Shown piece after piece: positions 43,301-53,970 of a stretch of 64,000 nucleotides of DNA. This stretch comes from Rhynchopus euleeides (taxonomy: Eukaryota; Euglenozoa; Diplonemea; Diplonemida; Diplonemidae). How positions within the stretch are numbered: the stretch's first letter is position 1; each line of letters opens with the position of its first letter. A model generated the notes under the pieces. The model was given only the letters and a program-made list of their open reading frames with translations. It was not told the DNA's origin and made no database searches. Both the position numbers and the translations under genes were made by a program. Location of the stretch: contig OY723261.1 of the NCBI GenBank assembly GCA_963210315.1, positions 1,612,001 through 1,676,000 on the forward strand. Reading direction: 5' to 3'.

Positions 43301-45226
43301 GTGAACGGCCTGGCGAAGCTCTCCAGCACCAGCCGGCTCCCGCGGTACCCCATCTTCCGGGTCTACCCCCTTCCGCTCGGGAAGGAGAACCTCCTGTGCA
43401 ACTGGCTGCAGAAGCAGGACGCGGTGTACCACCAGCTCGTCTCCTGGCCTCTGCAGCAGGCCGCCAGAGACCCCAATCTGGCACGCCTGTCGACAAGCGA
43501 TTTCATCGACTCCCTCCGGGATCAGTACGCCCCTGACAAGCACCCGGAGACGACGGAATCGTTTTCCCTCCGCCGCGCCCTCGACACATATCTCATCGAC
43601 ACCGACAAATCCGCCAGGGTTTACGTCTACAAATGCGAGTGCTGGCGCCCCTCCGAAGGCCCCGGGCAGTACAGCAACCAGGCAGACCAGGCAGACCACC
43701 CCGACACCTCAGACCTCGACAGGGATAAGGCGGATGCGGGTGGTGCTGCGCGGCAGTCGCTTGACGGCAAGGCGGATGACGCCTTGCGGAGGGATCAGGG
43801 CGGCAGCGACCACCTCGGCAGCAAAGACGCTGGCGATGGGAAGAAGGCAGACGGCGCCGGGAAGGATGGGAGGAAAGACGGCACCTCGTCATCCCCACGG
43901 GGCTATTCGCAGGAGGCGCCCGGCGTTGTCTTCGCGTGGTGCCAGCAGCTGGAGTTTGGCCCAGCCTCCGATGCCGCCCGGGTGCTGCGGAAGCAGAGGG
44001 GTGGTGAGGCATCCGAGGCGAAGCCTCGCCCGGAGCTGCGCCGCGGGGCGACGAGCCACACCAAGTCATTCACCAACCTCAACCTCACGCCGCGGGGGCT
44101 GCCCATGTCGCATTCGATGGTAGACCTCTATGAGGAGGCGCCTGGCGGCGGTGGGTCCGGCGGGGCAGGCCTGTTGGGTGGCGGCCTTCTAGGGGGATCG
44201 GATGACCTGGGCACGGCGAGCGTGCTGGGGCCCTCCCTAGCGGAGCAGCGGATGACGTCGCGGTCGCTGTCCCCCGCCGGCGGGAGGGGGAAGGCGGGGC
44301 GTGCGGGGTCCATCAGCAGCAGGCAGAGGACCGGGTCGCATAACAGGTCGGAGAGGGAGTTTGACCCGGCGATGCTGCAGCAGCTGCATATGCCGAACAA
44401 GAAGATCCTCGGGAATTACACCGCGAAGGAGCTGTGGGAGGCTCTCAGGGACAGCAGGGTGTTCAGCATGAAGCAGGAGCTAGGGGGCCTCCCCGTTAAA
44501 ATCGCGCTGGGCTCTGCTATCGTGCAGTGGATTGACGAGAATGTCCCGGAGTGCCAGGGGCCCCCCAGGGCGAACACGCTGAGGGCTGCGGCACTTCTGC
44601 TGGAGCAGCATATGATAGCCACGGCGCCCAGCTCTGCGATGCAGGATGGGACACCCCAGTCGGAGCTCCTATCGGTGTCTCCAAGCGAAGGGGACAACCT
44701 CATCTTCAACGTCAACCAGACCTATAAGCTGGGCCCTCCCCCGCAGACGCACTCCGTTCAGCCCAGGAAGCTCACCATGGTGCAGGAACCGCCGACACAG
44801 GTGGAGATCCAGCATATTCCCTTTGCGGGTGGGCAGGATTACCCCGACCTGCGGCAGGGCAGAGACTTGTGGATCCACAAGGTGTCGTTGCGGAATGTCG
44901 GGAAGGAAGGGGATGCCGGGCTGTACCCCGACCCGACGGAGCCCGCCCTGCAGATGTATGTGTATGGCAGCAAGAAGCGGGAGAAGGTTGGGAACAAGCC
45001 GGTGACAGGGGGCGAGGGCCAGAACTACTCTGTTCTGGGGCAACTCACGGTGACCGCGAAGGGGGAGCCGTTCCACGTCGTGGCGGATGGGACCTTGTAT
45101 GGGCCATTTAGGAAGATTGTCGTGAGCCCCTGGCTCGATGTCGAGCGGGGTGACTGGAGCAGCCATAAGAAAATGCATCTCAGCTTTGACGTGATGGGGT
45201 TTATTCCGCTCGGCGGTTCGAACTGA
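40375..45226 (+). CDS. large four-exon gene, possible PI3K p101 (PIK3R5/6)-like adaptor
   Basis: Exons 40375-40445, 40638-40722, 40802-41062 and 41147-45226 join in phase through GT-AG introns (donors GTATGT), giving 1498 residues. Seen: an alpha-helical N-terminal half; a charged coiled-coil-like stretch after the RNP-free helical part (about residues 375-480 overall, KQKQVEKEKALARY and KKEEKENSIKKMK); a block with YEIKLVMAGGSGTVHSF and YPIFRVYPLPLGKENLLCNW; a long polar linker (about 995-1200); and a C-terminal beta-rich block with LWIHKVSLRNVG and EPFHVVADGTLYGPFRKIVV. The last two blocks and their order recall the p101/p84 subunits of class IB PI3-kinase. That would make it a signalling adaptor, but the match is from memory and weak. 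The ATG at 40375 is the first in frame; an upstream exon cannot be excluded. Confidence 0.55.
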
Positions 45227-46836
45227 TCTGAGCGGAGGAAGGTGGGGGGGGGGGTGTTGGGGTGGTGGTGCGCTGGCATTGCTTCCCCTCCCTTCTTCGG
45301 GGGAGAAGAGCCGTATTTTTTTTGGCGAATTCCCGCTTGCCGTTGCGTTTGCTTCAGGGCAAATCAATTTCAGACGCGTCCATTCCAAACACCATGTGTT
45401 GTGTGGTGTCTCCCTTCAAACGCAACGAGGTATTGTCGAATCGAGGAGAGGAGCCTACAGTATTTCAGTTGCCTTGCTTTTTGAGATTCTAGCTGCTCTG
45501 GCTACCAGTGTACACCATATGATGCCTGGCTGACTGGCCGGCAGGGGGGGTGGGAGGGGGGGGGGGGCAGGAGGCTATACAACATAGAATATCTCCAGCA
45601 GTGTAGTGCGACCCACTGCCCTGTTCGCCTCACGTCAGTGGGCTGAGGGTGGTCTGTCTTGATGCCAAACGAATGTCACCGCCCCGGGTCACCTCCTCTC
45701 ATGTTGGGTTGTTGTTGGGGGAGAGGTTGGCTCTGTCGACCTTCCTCTTCTCTGCTGCACTTAGTAACTGCTGTTGCCCCTCCCCCCCCCTGCCACACCC
45801 CACGAGGGGTTATTTGCGATTTCTCAGTCAAAAAGGCTGTGTGCGAAAAATGCAGGGAGGGAAAAAAAAATACTGCACGGTGCGAAGTTTTACAGAAAAC
45901 TTGCAACCCCTGACGCGCCACACCAGGCATGCTTCAGCACCCCCAGGATGCGCCTTTTTGCCACCACCCATCGTTTCCGTGACCCAGCAGGTGCATGTGA
46001 TGTCTCCGTGAGTTCCACACATTTTGCCCTATGTTGTAGCCCTGAGCCTATTGGCTCTGCCATGTTCCGTACGTATGATCTGTCTCTGTATCTGTCGTCT
46101 GTCCACATGATGCATTGCATGCATGATCCCAGTGCCATCGTTGTGATTGTTCCTTTTAGAAACCGGTGCAGAGTGGCATCTTATGCAACGACGACGATCC
46201 ACGTTTAGTTTTCTTTTGCCGTGTATATGTGTGATTGCCCAGGGCACACACAGCAACGCAAGGTTTCTCTCTTCACAGCGCTTCGCCAGTGCGCCACAGA
46301 GATAGCTTGTCTTGCAGGCGGCGATATCATGCGGGGTCTACTGCGCGGAGCCCCCCCCCCCCCCCCCCGCCCCTCGCTCCTGCTGTTCTGTGCATGTGTG
46401 CATAACGTCTCAGCTCTCGTGCGTCGTCTTTCGTGGACGTTCTGTACGATGAGGGTCCGCTAATCCAACATAGCTGTTCTGTGCATGGTGATTTTGTGAA
46501 GCACAAACAAGCTCTTCTCCCCGCCACTCCACCCAGTAAAGGGGAGGTGAGGTGGGGAAGGAGCGGGTGGTGGGGAGGGGGGATTCTGTGTTGCCAAGGC
46601 CTCTGTGGCAGGATGCGAGAAGTGTCGGCGGAAAATAGAAGCGACACGATATGAATCGTGGCTTCTGAGTGTACGGCAAGTCGAGGCATGCGCTGCCCCT
46701 ACACCCCCCCCTCCCCCTTTCATCCTTTTTTGATTTTCCTTAGCTCTCCCCCCCCTTTCGGAGGGGGGAGGGGGGGGGTGCAGGGGCTGGGGTAATTTTC
46801 TGGGGGGTCGTGAACGTCGGGGGGGGGGGGGGGGCT
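45227..46836. other. stretch without a supported gene
   Basis: Downstream of the large gene: poly-G (45242-45254, 45557-45567), poly-C (46350-46368) and G-runs near 46760-46830. No coherent coding frame. Confidence 0.5.
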
Positions 46837-47105
46837 CGTTCCAGATTTTTTTCGTTCCATAATATTTACAGGGCCAGTTGGGGACTCGGTGGTGAGGACG
46901 GCTTGCGTCAGGAATCGCGCGAAAAGTGCACGAGTAGGTCCCGTCAGGGACTCTGTACGCCGTCCGATCACCTGGTCCAAGTCCCCGAGTCGCAGAAAGC
47001 CCTGTAAATATTATGGAACGAAAAAAATCTGGAACGCCAACCCACCAGCGTTCCAAAATATTTACGTTCCATAATATTTACGTTCCAAAATATTTACGTA
47101 TACGG
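46837..47105. mobile_element. mariner-type MITE, copy 4 (left end missing)
   Basis: The core and right end are intact up to CGTATACGG at 47105. The left terminal repeats are lost in a G-run ending at about 46834. hAT element 2 is inserted right at its tip. Confidence 0.8.
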
Positions 47106-47570
47106 TCATGGATGTATTCAGATCTTAATAAGAGAGGAATTTTTTTCGCCAAATCTACCTCCTCCTCCTCTTAGATTAAGACCTTAGTCCATAAACGGCC
47201 CAAAAAAGCCCAACATCTGAATCCCCTTAATTAAGGTCTTAAACCTCTTAGTGTAACCTCTTTAAGGTCTTACACTCAGAGGTTAAGACCTTAGTTCGAT
47301 CTTCAGCAATATTACGTTGACAGCGGGTGAACCCAGCAGGTTCCTGCACACACCCGCCCCCCGCGCCCCCACCACACGCACGTTCGTGCCCCCCCCCCCC
47401 CCCACCACACACTCAGTTGACTCCAACACTCACATCCCCCACGAGGACTCTTATTTGCGTGGCAGCAAGTGGCAACATAGTGTGAGAGAAATGCCACACT
47501 GCAAAAGTACGCTTGAGTCACAGAGCGGCAGCAGAATACAGGTTGGAGTTTTGCCGCTCAGCGGATCATC

Positions 47571-50165
47571 TCACGCGGTGTACGCGTGTGCATTGATGGC
47601 AGAGACTGCCTCTTCGAAAGAAGCCAGCACATTCTTCGGGATGGTGGTGGGCTGGAGAATGTCGTCCTCCCACTCGACGACTTTCGGCCCAGTCGCAGCA
47701 GGATAGCCCTTCCGCAGGGTCCGGTCGAACTGGTTGGGTAGGTCCTGGTTGCAGGCATGGAAGAGGATTCGGGCCCGAGTTGATGCGTGCGCTGCCATGC
47801 GGGACGGGGGGAGCACACGGCGCGCGATAGAAAACACGCTGTCACACCCCAGAGTCGATGCAGTCACCGCCAGCAGATCAAGGCACAGAGTACGCAGCGC
47901 GCACTCCCCGTAGTTCAGCCAGAAGGAGTCCACATCGCCCTTCATGCCCTCCTTCTTGGAGTGATCCACATACTCTACCCACGCCGCCTCCTCGACTTCA
48001 CGGAACGCCGGAATCCAGGCAGTGATATCCTGGAAGGACATCAGGTTGTCAGTGTTCCCCATGATCTTGACAGCACGTGGGTTCACGTGTCTCATCGCCT
48101 TCCAGTAGTAGTACGACCCCTCCGACTTGTTCCCCCACCACCGCACCTTCAGCTCCTCTGAGAGGACAGCTGCGACTGGGGACTTGGCATCCAGCAGGTC
48201 TTCCAGGGACTTCTTTTCCCGCTCGAGAAATTCTTTCTCTTTTTCCGTCTTGGCGTACGCGATGTTGTCAAGGTCCTGAATCTTCCCCTCCATGTCACCC
48301 CAAACAGAGTGGCTGTGCGACTTCTTCGAGGGGGTGGTGTAGGAAGCCAGCAGCTCCATGATCGGCGAATTTGCCCGCTCCATCTCCAGCAACTCCTTCT
48401 CCAGCCGTGTGACCCCCAGATCCTTGAGCAGCTGGCCCAGCTTCCCCATGCTGGGTGTCGTACTGCCCTGTTGGAGCTCGGTGCTCACGAACACGAACAG
48501 CGCCTTCATGCGCTGGCGCACGTGGGTGTACACTTCGATGCGAGACGAGTACCGAGTATCACCTGGGAGGGGGCACTTCACAGCCGGCACCTTCTCCTTT
48601 GTGTTGTTCTTTTTTGCAGCGTCGAGAACAGCATGCGCTGCTGGAAGGATATCCTTGAGGGTGGTAGCGGTGGAGACTGCCTCGTTCGGCTGGCGGAGGG
48701 CTGCACGGATCTTCCCGGCGCACGATTCGAAGAGATCGGCTTCCTCCTGCGGCGTGCAGTCCTCCCTGAGTTCTTCGACTTCCCCGAGGATGGTCTCCAG
48801 CGATGACACAGCAACTCCGGAGAGACACTCCATCTGCACTTCGACCCACCGTCTGTGCCGATACTTGTTCTCATCCCCGCCCAGCAAGTTGTTGAGTAGG
48901 CGGGACACCTCGAAGGCGGCACACCCCGGGAACTTCTTCTCCAGGTTGGCCAGCATCCAGGTCTCGCAGACGTCGCCACAGTTGTTCACCAAGTGTGGGA
49001 CGCACGACACGAAGGGGACACCGAATGCTTCGGCGAGTTCACGGCTTGCAGCTGCGTTGGACCCGCCCTTGTCGGATCTGATGAGGAAGGGGGGGGGCAA
49101 GCTGAGGCGCGTCAGCTCGCGCTTGATGTCCTGCGACAGCTCGACCCCGGTCTGGCTCCCCCTCCGCTCCTCCGGACGTATGAAGATCAGCGATGCGGCG
49201 AATCCTACAGCGCTGAGGATGATGGCCGTCGCCTTCGTGTCGCCAATCCCACTGTTGTCATGCGACATGCAGTACCTCCCCCCCTTCAGCTTGGCCGTGA
49301 TGACCTTCTCGCTGTCCTTCGTCAGCTCGTCGCCCAGCTTCTTCACCAGCGGAGCAACCTTCGGGGGGTCCTTGGGGATGCGTGTGCCTGCGAGGCAGGA
49401 GAGTACACCCTGCATCGCGCCCGCTGTGATCCCCGTGTAGAGCACCCCTTTCGCGATTTTGTCATGCAGAGCGGTTTCACTCGCTTCAAATGCAGTCACA
49501 ATTGTGACCTGCCCCTCTTCCCCCTTCTTCTGCCTTGATTTCTTCCCCACGTGCTTGCTGCCGGTGAAGTGGTCCCCCAGGTCGCCTGCCTGGACATGGG
49601 GCATCCACAACACCTCGCAGATATCGCAGGAGGGGACCTCCTGAGCCGCTGCGTAAACGCTCGTCAGCTGCTTGGAATTCCTGTAGTGTGATTTGATGTC
49701 GCCGACCTTCACGCAGACACAGTCGGTGTGCTTCTTCATCTCCCTGCGGAGAGCATCGCCCAGTACCTTCCTCTGGGAGGGGGCAGGTGGGGGGTCAGCA
49801 GGGGGTGCGGCCGGCGCGTCGTCACCAACGTCCTCCGCCGGGGGATCTGCCAGGGCCCCCAGGTCCTGCGCGAGCTGCCTCCTGGCAGCAGTCTTCGCCC
49901 CCGCCTTCTTGCCCCGCTTCTTTTTGGGCTTTTCCTCCTCCTCCGTGCCTCTTTCGCCAGCCAGGATGCGGGCCTTGGCAATGGCTGTGGCCAGCTGGGG
50001 CTTCGTGCCGGCCGCCTCCACCCCCTCCGCCTTCGCCAGGTCCACCAGAAACGACTTCGCCTTTTTCTGCAGCAACAGGGCTGCAGCATCTACGGCAACA
50101 GTTTGTGCCTGTGACAGCTCCGCAGTAATAGAATCCTCATCGGAGTCAGCCGCTCTCTTTGCCAT
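47571..50165 (-). CDS. hAT-family transposase 2
   Basis: 864 codons on the minus strand from ATG 50165 (MAKRAADSDEDS). Possible SAP-like segment (about residues 25-75, FLVDLAKAEGVEAAGTKPQL), then KKKRGKKAG basic region, zinc finger CDIC-x15-H-x5-H (about 190-215, DHFTGSKHVGKK). Core blocks: CMSHDNSGIGDTKATAI, IRSDKGGSNAAASREL with CVPHLVNNC, and GDTRYSSRIEV. C-terminal block LDLLAVTASTLGCDSVFSIA with HACNQDL. Intact and parallel to transposase 1 in domain order and length, but clearly diverged, so the two elements are distinct families. Confidence 0.87.
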   Translation of the reverse strand: MAKRAADSDEDSITAELSQAQTVAVDAAALLLQKKAKSFLVDLAKAEGVEAAGTKPQLATAIAKARILAGERGTEEEEKPKKKRGKKAGAKTAARRQLAQDLGALADPPAEDVGDDAPAAPPADPPPAPSQRKVLGDALRREMKKHTDCVCVKVGDIKSHYRNSKQLTSVYAAAQEVPSCDICEVLWMPHVQAGDLGDHFTGSKHVGKKSRQKKGEEGQVTIVTAFEASETALHDKIAKGVLYTGITAGAMQGVLSCLAGTRIPKDPPKVAPLVKKLGDELTKDSEKVITAKLKGGRYCMSHDNSGIGDTKATAIILSAVGFAASLIFIRPEERRGSQTGVELSQDIKRELTRLSLPPPFLIRSDKGGSNAAASRELAEAFGVPFVSCVPHLVNNCGDVCETWMLANLEKKFPGCAAFEVSRLLNNLLGGDENKYRHRRWVEVQMECLSGVAVSSLETILGEVEELREDCTPQEEADLFESCAGKIRAALRQPNEAVSTATTLKDILPAAHAVLDAAKKNNTKEKVPAVKCPLPGDTRYSSRIEVYTHVRQRMKALFVFVSTELQQGSTTPSMGKLGQLLKDLGVTRLEKELLEMERANSPIMELLASYTTPSKKSHSHSVWGDMEGKIQDLDNIAYAKTEKEKEFLEREKKSLEDLLDAKSPVAAVLSEELKVRWWGNKSEGSYYYWKAMRHVNPRAVKIMGNTDNLMSFQDITAWIPAFREVEEAAWVEYVDHSKKEGMKGDVDSFWLNYGECALRTLCLDLLAVTASTLGCDSVFSIARRVLPPSRMAAHASTRARILFHACNQDLPNQFDRTLRKGYPAATGPKVVEWEDDILQPTTIPKNVLASFEEAVSAINAHAYTA

Positions 50166-50984
50166 ATTGCGGCTGCTTGTGTGTGCCAGGTGTGGAAGTG
50201 AGGAACGCGCATACATACAAGCATGCAAAAAAGCGAATGTTATTTGGACCGTGCAGGCTTTTGCAGGATTGGGGGTGGGATGAGAGATTCCTGGGCTGAT
50301 ACCATCCTAGTCCGTCGAGCCGAGGTCAGTTTCTGAGCAAAGATGTTCTGTAACCCCTTCCCAATAGGGAAACCCCTGCAGAAAAACTAAGGTCTTAGAA
50401 TTAAGAGGTTAAAACGCGGAATCTCTTAATAAGGTCTGAATATATCCATGNNNNNNNNNNNNNNNNNNNNNNNNNNNNNNNNNNNNNNNNNNNNNNNNNN
50501 NNNNNNNNNNNNNNNNNNNNNNNNNNNNNNNNNNNNNNNNNNNNNNNNNNNNNNNNNNNNNNNNNNNNNNNNNNNNNNNNNNNNNNNNNNNNNNNNNNNN
50601 NNNNNNNNNNNNNNNNNNNNNNNNNNNNNNNNNNNNNNNNNNNNNNNNNNGCTCCGCAGTAATAGAATCCTCATCGGAGTCAGCCGCTCTCTTTGCCATA
50701 TTGCGGCTGCTTGTGTGTGCCAGGTGTGGAAGTGAGGAACGCGCATACATACAAGCATGCAAAAAAGCGAATGTTATTTGGACCGTGCAGGCTTTTGCAG
50801 GATTGGGGGTGGGATGAGAGATTCCTGGGCTGATACCATCCTAGTCCGTCGAGCCGAGGTCAGTTTCTGAGCAAAGATGTTCTGTAACCCCTTCCCAATA
50901 GGGAAACCCCTGCAGAAAAACTAAGGTCTTAGAATTAAGAGGTTAAAACGCGGAATCTCTTAATAAGGTCTGAATATATCCATG
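50117..50984. other. duplicated contig ends around an N gap
   Basis: 50117-50450 (334 bp) is repeated without visible change at 50651-50984. The two copies are separated by exactly 200 N (50451-50650). Both end at the hAT element 2 tip. This is best read as two overlapping contigs that were not merged. Confidence 0.9.
50451..50650. other. assembly gap (200 N)
   Basis: A run of 200 N of conventional length, probably of unknown true size or zero. Confidence 0.99.
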
Positions 50985-50989
50985 ACGGT

Positions 50990-51241
50990 ACATGTAAAAT
51001 ACATGTAAATGCATGAAATATACATGTAAAATACATGTATATCAAGTAAAAGTACATGTATAATAGTTGACATGCAAGTATTATACATGAATTTTTACTT
51101 GTTATACATGTATTTTACATGTATATTTCAGGCATATACATGTATTATACATGTATAATAGTTGACATGCAAGTATTATACATGTATAATACATGTAAAA
51201 ATCGGTATTTTTACATGTAAAATTTACAAGATCCCACCGTG
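50990..51241. mobile_element. right end of a second E2 copy
   Basis: TACATGTA palindromes (TACATGTAAAATACATGTA) lead to AAATTTACAAGATCCCACCG and a final TG at 51241, as at 38562. Its left part has been displaced by the MITE copy 4 and hAT element 2 insertions and the G-run at 46830. Confidence 0.75.
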
Positions 51242-51909
51242 CCCCCCCCCCCCTACCCCCCCCCCCCCCCCCCGGAGGAAATCCGTGAACTATCAAAAAT
51301 CCTTACCCCAGGGCCTGGGGGGGTGTTCTCGCAATCGACACACACCGTCCTGACCCTTCTTCTTCATCCATTTCTCCACATTTCCACCACCTCCATACGA
51401 CAGGCACACAGTTGTTACTTGCACCCCTTCATTTTAAAGCCAACCATCCCTTGTGCTTGTGTCCTATTTACACATCACACCACTCTGTTACACATCTATC
51501 TCTGAACCCCCCCCTGCCCCCTGCGCCTTCCCGGGGGAGTTGTCAGCAGGGAAGCCCATAAAGCCTCTACTGACACTTGCACAACCAGGCCTGTTTTGGA
51601 GGCATCGCTTTTTAGGCTGAGTGTTTGCTCCCGATAGGCTGTGAACGGGCCTTCTTCCTTCGCACCTTGCCTGTCGGGTTTGTACTTTACTCAGATGGGG
51701 ATGCAGCTGGTTGACAGGCTGATGGGCAGGATGCGGAAGTCGCAGAACACCAGTAATTCTGTGAGCTCTGATTCGGTGAACGTCGCGACAGTGCCGATGG
51801 TGAGCGCAGTGTCAGACGCGGCAAGTGGCATAGCCGCTGCCGATCTTCCCAAAGAGGCGCCTGTCGTCGAGTCTGTCGAGTCGCTGCCCTACAAAATCCG
51901 CAGTGTCAT
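51242..51909. other. stretch upstream of the kinase-like exons
   Basis: Poly-C 51242-51275. The frame at 51641-51940 (MGMQLVDRLMGRMRKSQNTS, then Ser/Val-rich) may contain the real first coding exon of the kinase-like gene, but its reading frame does not run into the kinase frame, so an unrecognised intron would be needed. Confidence 0.35.
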
Positions 51910-53556
51910 TTCGAGCAGTTCACACCGCAGTATGTCCTGATCCCAATGGGTGCTGGTGAGGGGTTGGGTTGTTGCATGACCACGCCAGCACGCCATGCCA
52001 CCATGCTCTGTCTTGTTCGGTTGGCGAGGTGGGGCGCGGGGTATTTTGTTTGCGTGTATTTTGTGTGCGCTCAACAAAAAGTAGTCCGGAACTGTTCTCC
52101 CACAGTTGCTGGACAGGGTGTCTATAATAAAGCGAAATGATTACGATTTTGGCTTGTAAGGATACACAGCCCTCAGGGGCTGTGGAGGATTGTGCGGATC
52201 AATGGGGGTGTTGGGGGTGCAGATGCAATGCAGTTTTCAAACACCACATCCCTTCGCAGCGGTGTACCGGGCACGTGACACCATCTCGGACAAGTCTGTT
52301 GCCGTGAAGGTGATCAGCAGAGGGGTATGCAACTACGGCCATTCCTCCTTACCTGTTCCAACTCGTGTATTTGGTTTGCGTGTCTCCGTTGTGACATTGT
52401 CATCATTTCCGGGCTCGCAGTGCAACTGTGGGAGGCGGAGCTGAATCTTCCTTGTTGGTTGCACTGTTCCGTCTGGGTCATGCACGGATTCCACAGCACA
52501 CCTGGTTTGTGCATCCTGCCCTGTCTTTTGGTCTCGATGGGTACCGTCCCTTGTTGTCGTTTCGCCCTTCTTGCACTCACCGACACACGTGCCCTGGTTG
52601 CACTCCCACCCTATCCACCCCACAGGGCCTGCCTATGGTTAGCGACGACATCTGCTGGCCTGTCCGGAAGGCAGGCATTCTCATGAGCCTGAGCGGGCAC
52701 AAGAATATTGTGCGTGTTCAGAATGTGCTCGAGACGCAAGACTGCGTCGTAATCCAGATGGAGTTCTGCAAGGTATCACCACACCACAACCCTCACCCAA
52801 CATTCCTCAGGAGTGGTTTCGCTAAAGGGCTTTCGCCCACTCTGCCCTTGCCTTGCCTTCCTCACCCCAACATTCTCTGCAGGGCGGATCGCTTGCCGAC
52901 AAGATCCCCGAGGGCGGCATGTCCGAGAGCCAGGCTCGGATTTACTTTCGCCAGGTTGTCAGCGCACTGGCCTACTGCCACGTCCGCGGTGTGTCGCACG
53001 GCGATGTGTCCCCATCGCACATCCTCCTGACACGTGAGGGCCAGGTCAAGCTTGCAAGCTTCAAGCACCTGGGCACCACAGCAAACCAGCCACGCCGCAC
53101 AGCGCAGTCCTTCAGGCCTTGGGTATGCTAGCTGTGCCCTGCATTTGTGATTGTCCCTCTGACACCATCCTGTCCGTGGGTGGCGTGTCCGTGGGAAGGC
53201 ATGATTGCCCTCCACCAGGCCCCCTTTTTTTGTCACCTTTCCCGCCACAGGTGCAAGATGTGAAGGCAGTGCAGCACTTTGCCCCCGAAGTGCTTGTGGA
53301 CCGGTCCTGTCGCTTCGATGGGATCAAGGCTGACCTGTGGGGCTGCGGTACTCTGCTGCACCTGCTGCTCACAGGGACGCTCCCCTATGGTGCCAGCTCG
53401 ACCAAGTCTCTGATTCAGAAGATTTTGACGCAAAGGCGGGCCAATGTGGAGCTCAGCAGCCAGGCGCGTGACCTCGTGGAAAAGCTCATTGTCAACGATC
53501 CTGCCGAGCGACTGTCACTGCAGGGCGTGATGCAGCATCCTTGGTTCACTGCGTGA
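51910..53556 (+). CDS. kinase-fold protein, probable pseudokinase, five exons
   Basis: Exons (partial first) 51910-51955, 52260-52324, 52626-52772, 52883-53122, 53251-53556, all with GT-AG introns and consistent phase; acceptors are pyrimidine-rich CAG. The product starts FEQFTPQYVLIPMGAAVYRARD, continues SVAVK (ATP lysine kept), HKNIVRVQNVLETQDCVVIQ, MEFCKGGSLADKI, then HGDVSPSHILL where HRDLKPENLLL is usual, then VKLASFK where V-K-x-x-DFG is usual. APE is kept as APE (HFAPEVL), DLWGCGTLLHLLLTGTLPY is normal, and the end is RLSLQGVMQHPWFTA. Lost: the glycine loop, alpha-C Glu (RKAGIL), HRD Arg, catalytic-loop Lys and Asn, and the DFG Asp and Gly. The C-lobe resembles the CAMK/SNF1 group. A scaffold or regulatory role is inferred. 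The 5' end is unresolved. Confidence 0.8.
52060..52150 (+). repeat. R3 second-half copy in the first intron
   Basis: GTGCGCTCAACAAAAAGTAG, CAGTTGCTGGACAGGGTGTC, AAAGCGAAATGATTACGATT: alignable with 22005-22085 and 56005-56095. Confidence 0.55.
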
Positions 53557-53869
53557 GCTGCCTCGGTGATCAGGGGTGGGTGGGTGGGGGTGGGGAGGGG
53601 GGTCTTCGCTCACAACAGCGGGCAGAACCAAGAACGATACGCCCCCGACAAAGAAAATAGTCTTGGCAGCACAACACTGCCAACAGTTTGACACACCGTT
53701 CCAATGTACCGTATCACTTACCCCCCTCTCAGCGAGGGAGGGCTGGGGTGAAACGCTACAACGGCAGAACCGACAGGCCCTGGTCATATCGCATATCAGG
53801 ATGGTGGTCGCCAAATCCCTTTTGAGTATGGTCTGTTGTCCTGTCTGTAATGCCACCGCAGATCTTGTT

Positions 53870-53970
53870 GTTGTCACTAGTTACGAGCGATGAAACGCAG
53901 CGAAAGTCGCGGAGTAACGAAGGAAAATTGGACAGCTGGAACTTTCAAGGGTTCGCCTGAATGCCACATG
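53870..53970 (+). repeat. R3 first-half copy downstream of the kinase-like gene
   Basis: GAGCGATGAAACGCAGCGAA, GTAACGAAGGAAAATTGGAC, CGCCTGAATGCCACATGTG: matches the first half of R3. It starts 313 bp after the stop codon, as R3 copy 1 starts 315 bp after the ZIP stop. Confidence 0.65.

Larger units (their letters stand above)
47107..50984 (-). mobile_element. hAT element 2, with 5-bp target duplication
   Basis: Ends CATGGATGTATTCAGATCTT (47107) and its near-perfect complement ATTCAGACCTTATTAAGAG-type at the right (last base 50450 or, in the duplicated contig end, 50984). ACGGT flanks both sides (47102-47106, 50985-50989). The undisturbed junction ATACGGTACATGT is seen, inverted, at 36778-36790. 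Subterminal AAGGTCTTA/TAAGACCTTA motifs occur at 47165-47300 and 50385-50445. Without the gap artefact the element is 3344 bp. Confidence 0.85.

Noticed and set aside
41630..43699. Long minus-strand and other-frame ORFs in the large four-exon gene
   Set aside because: High GC makes antisense frames open. Introns splice only in the plus-strand frame.
50409..50762. Frames spanning the N gap
   Set aside because: They contain only N-derived unknown residues plus a duplicated start of the hAT transposase; they are artefacts.
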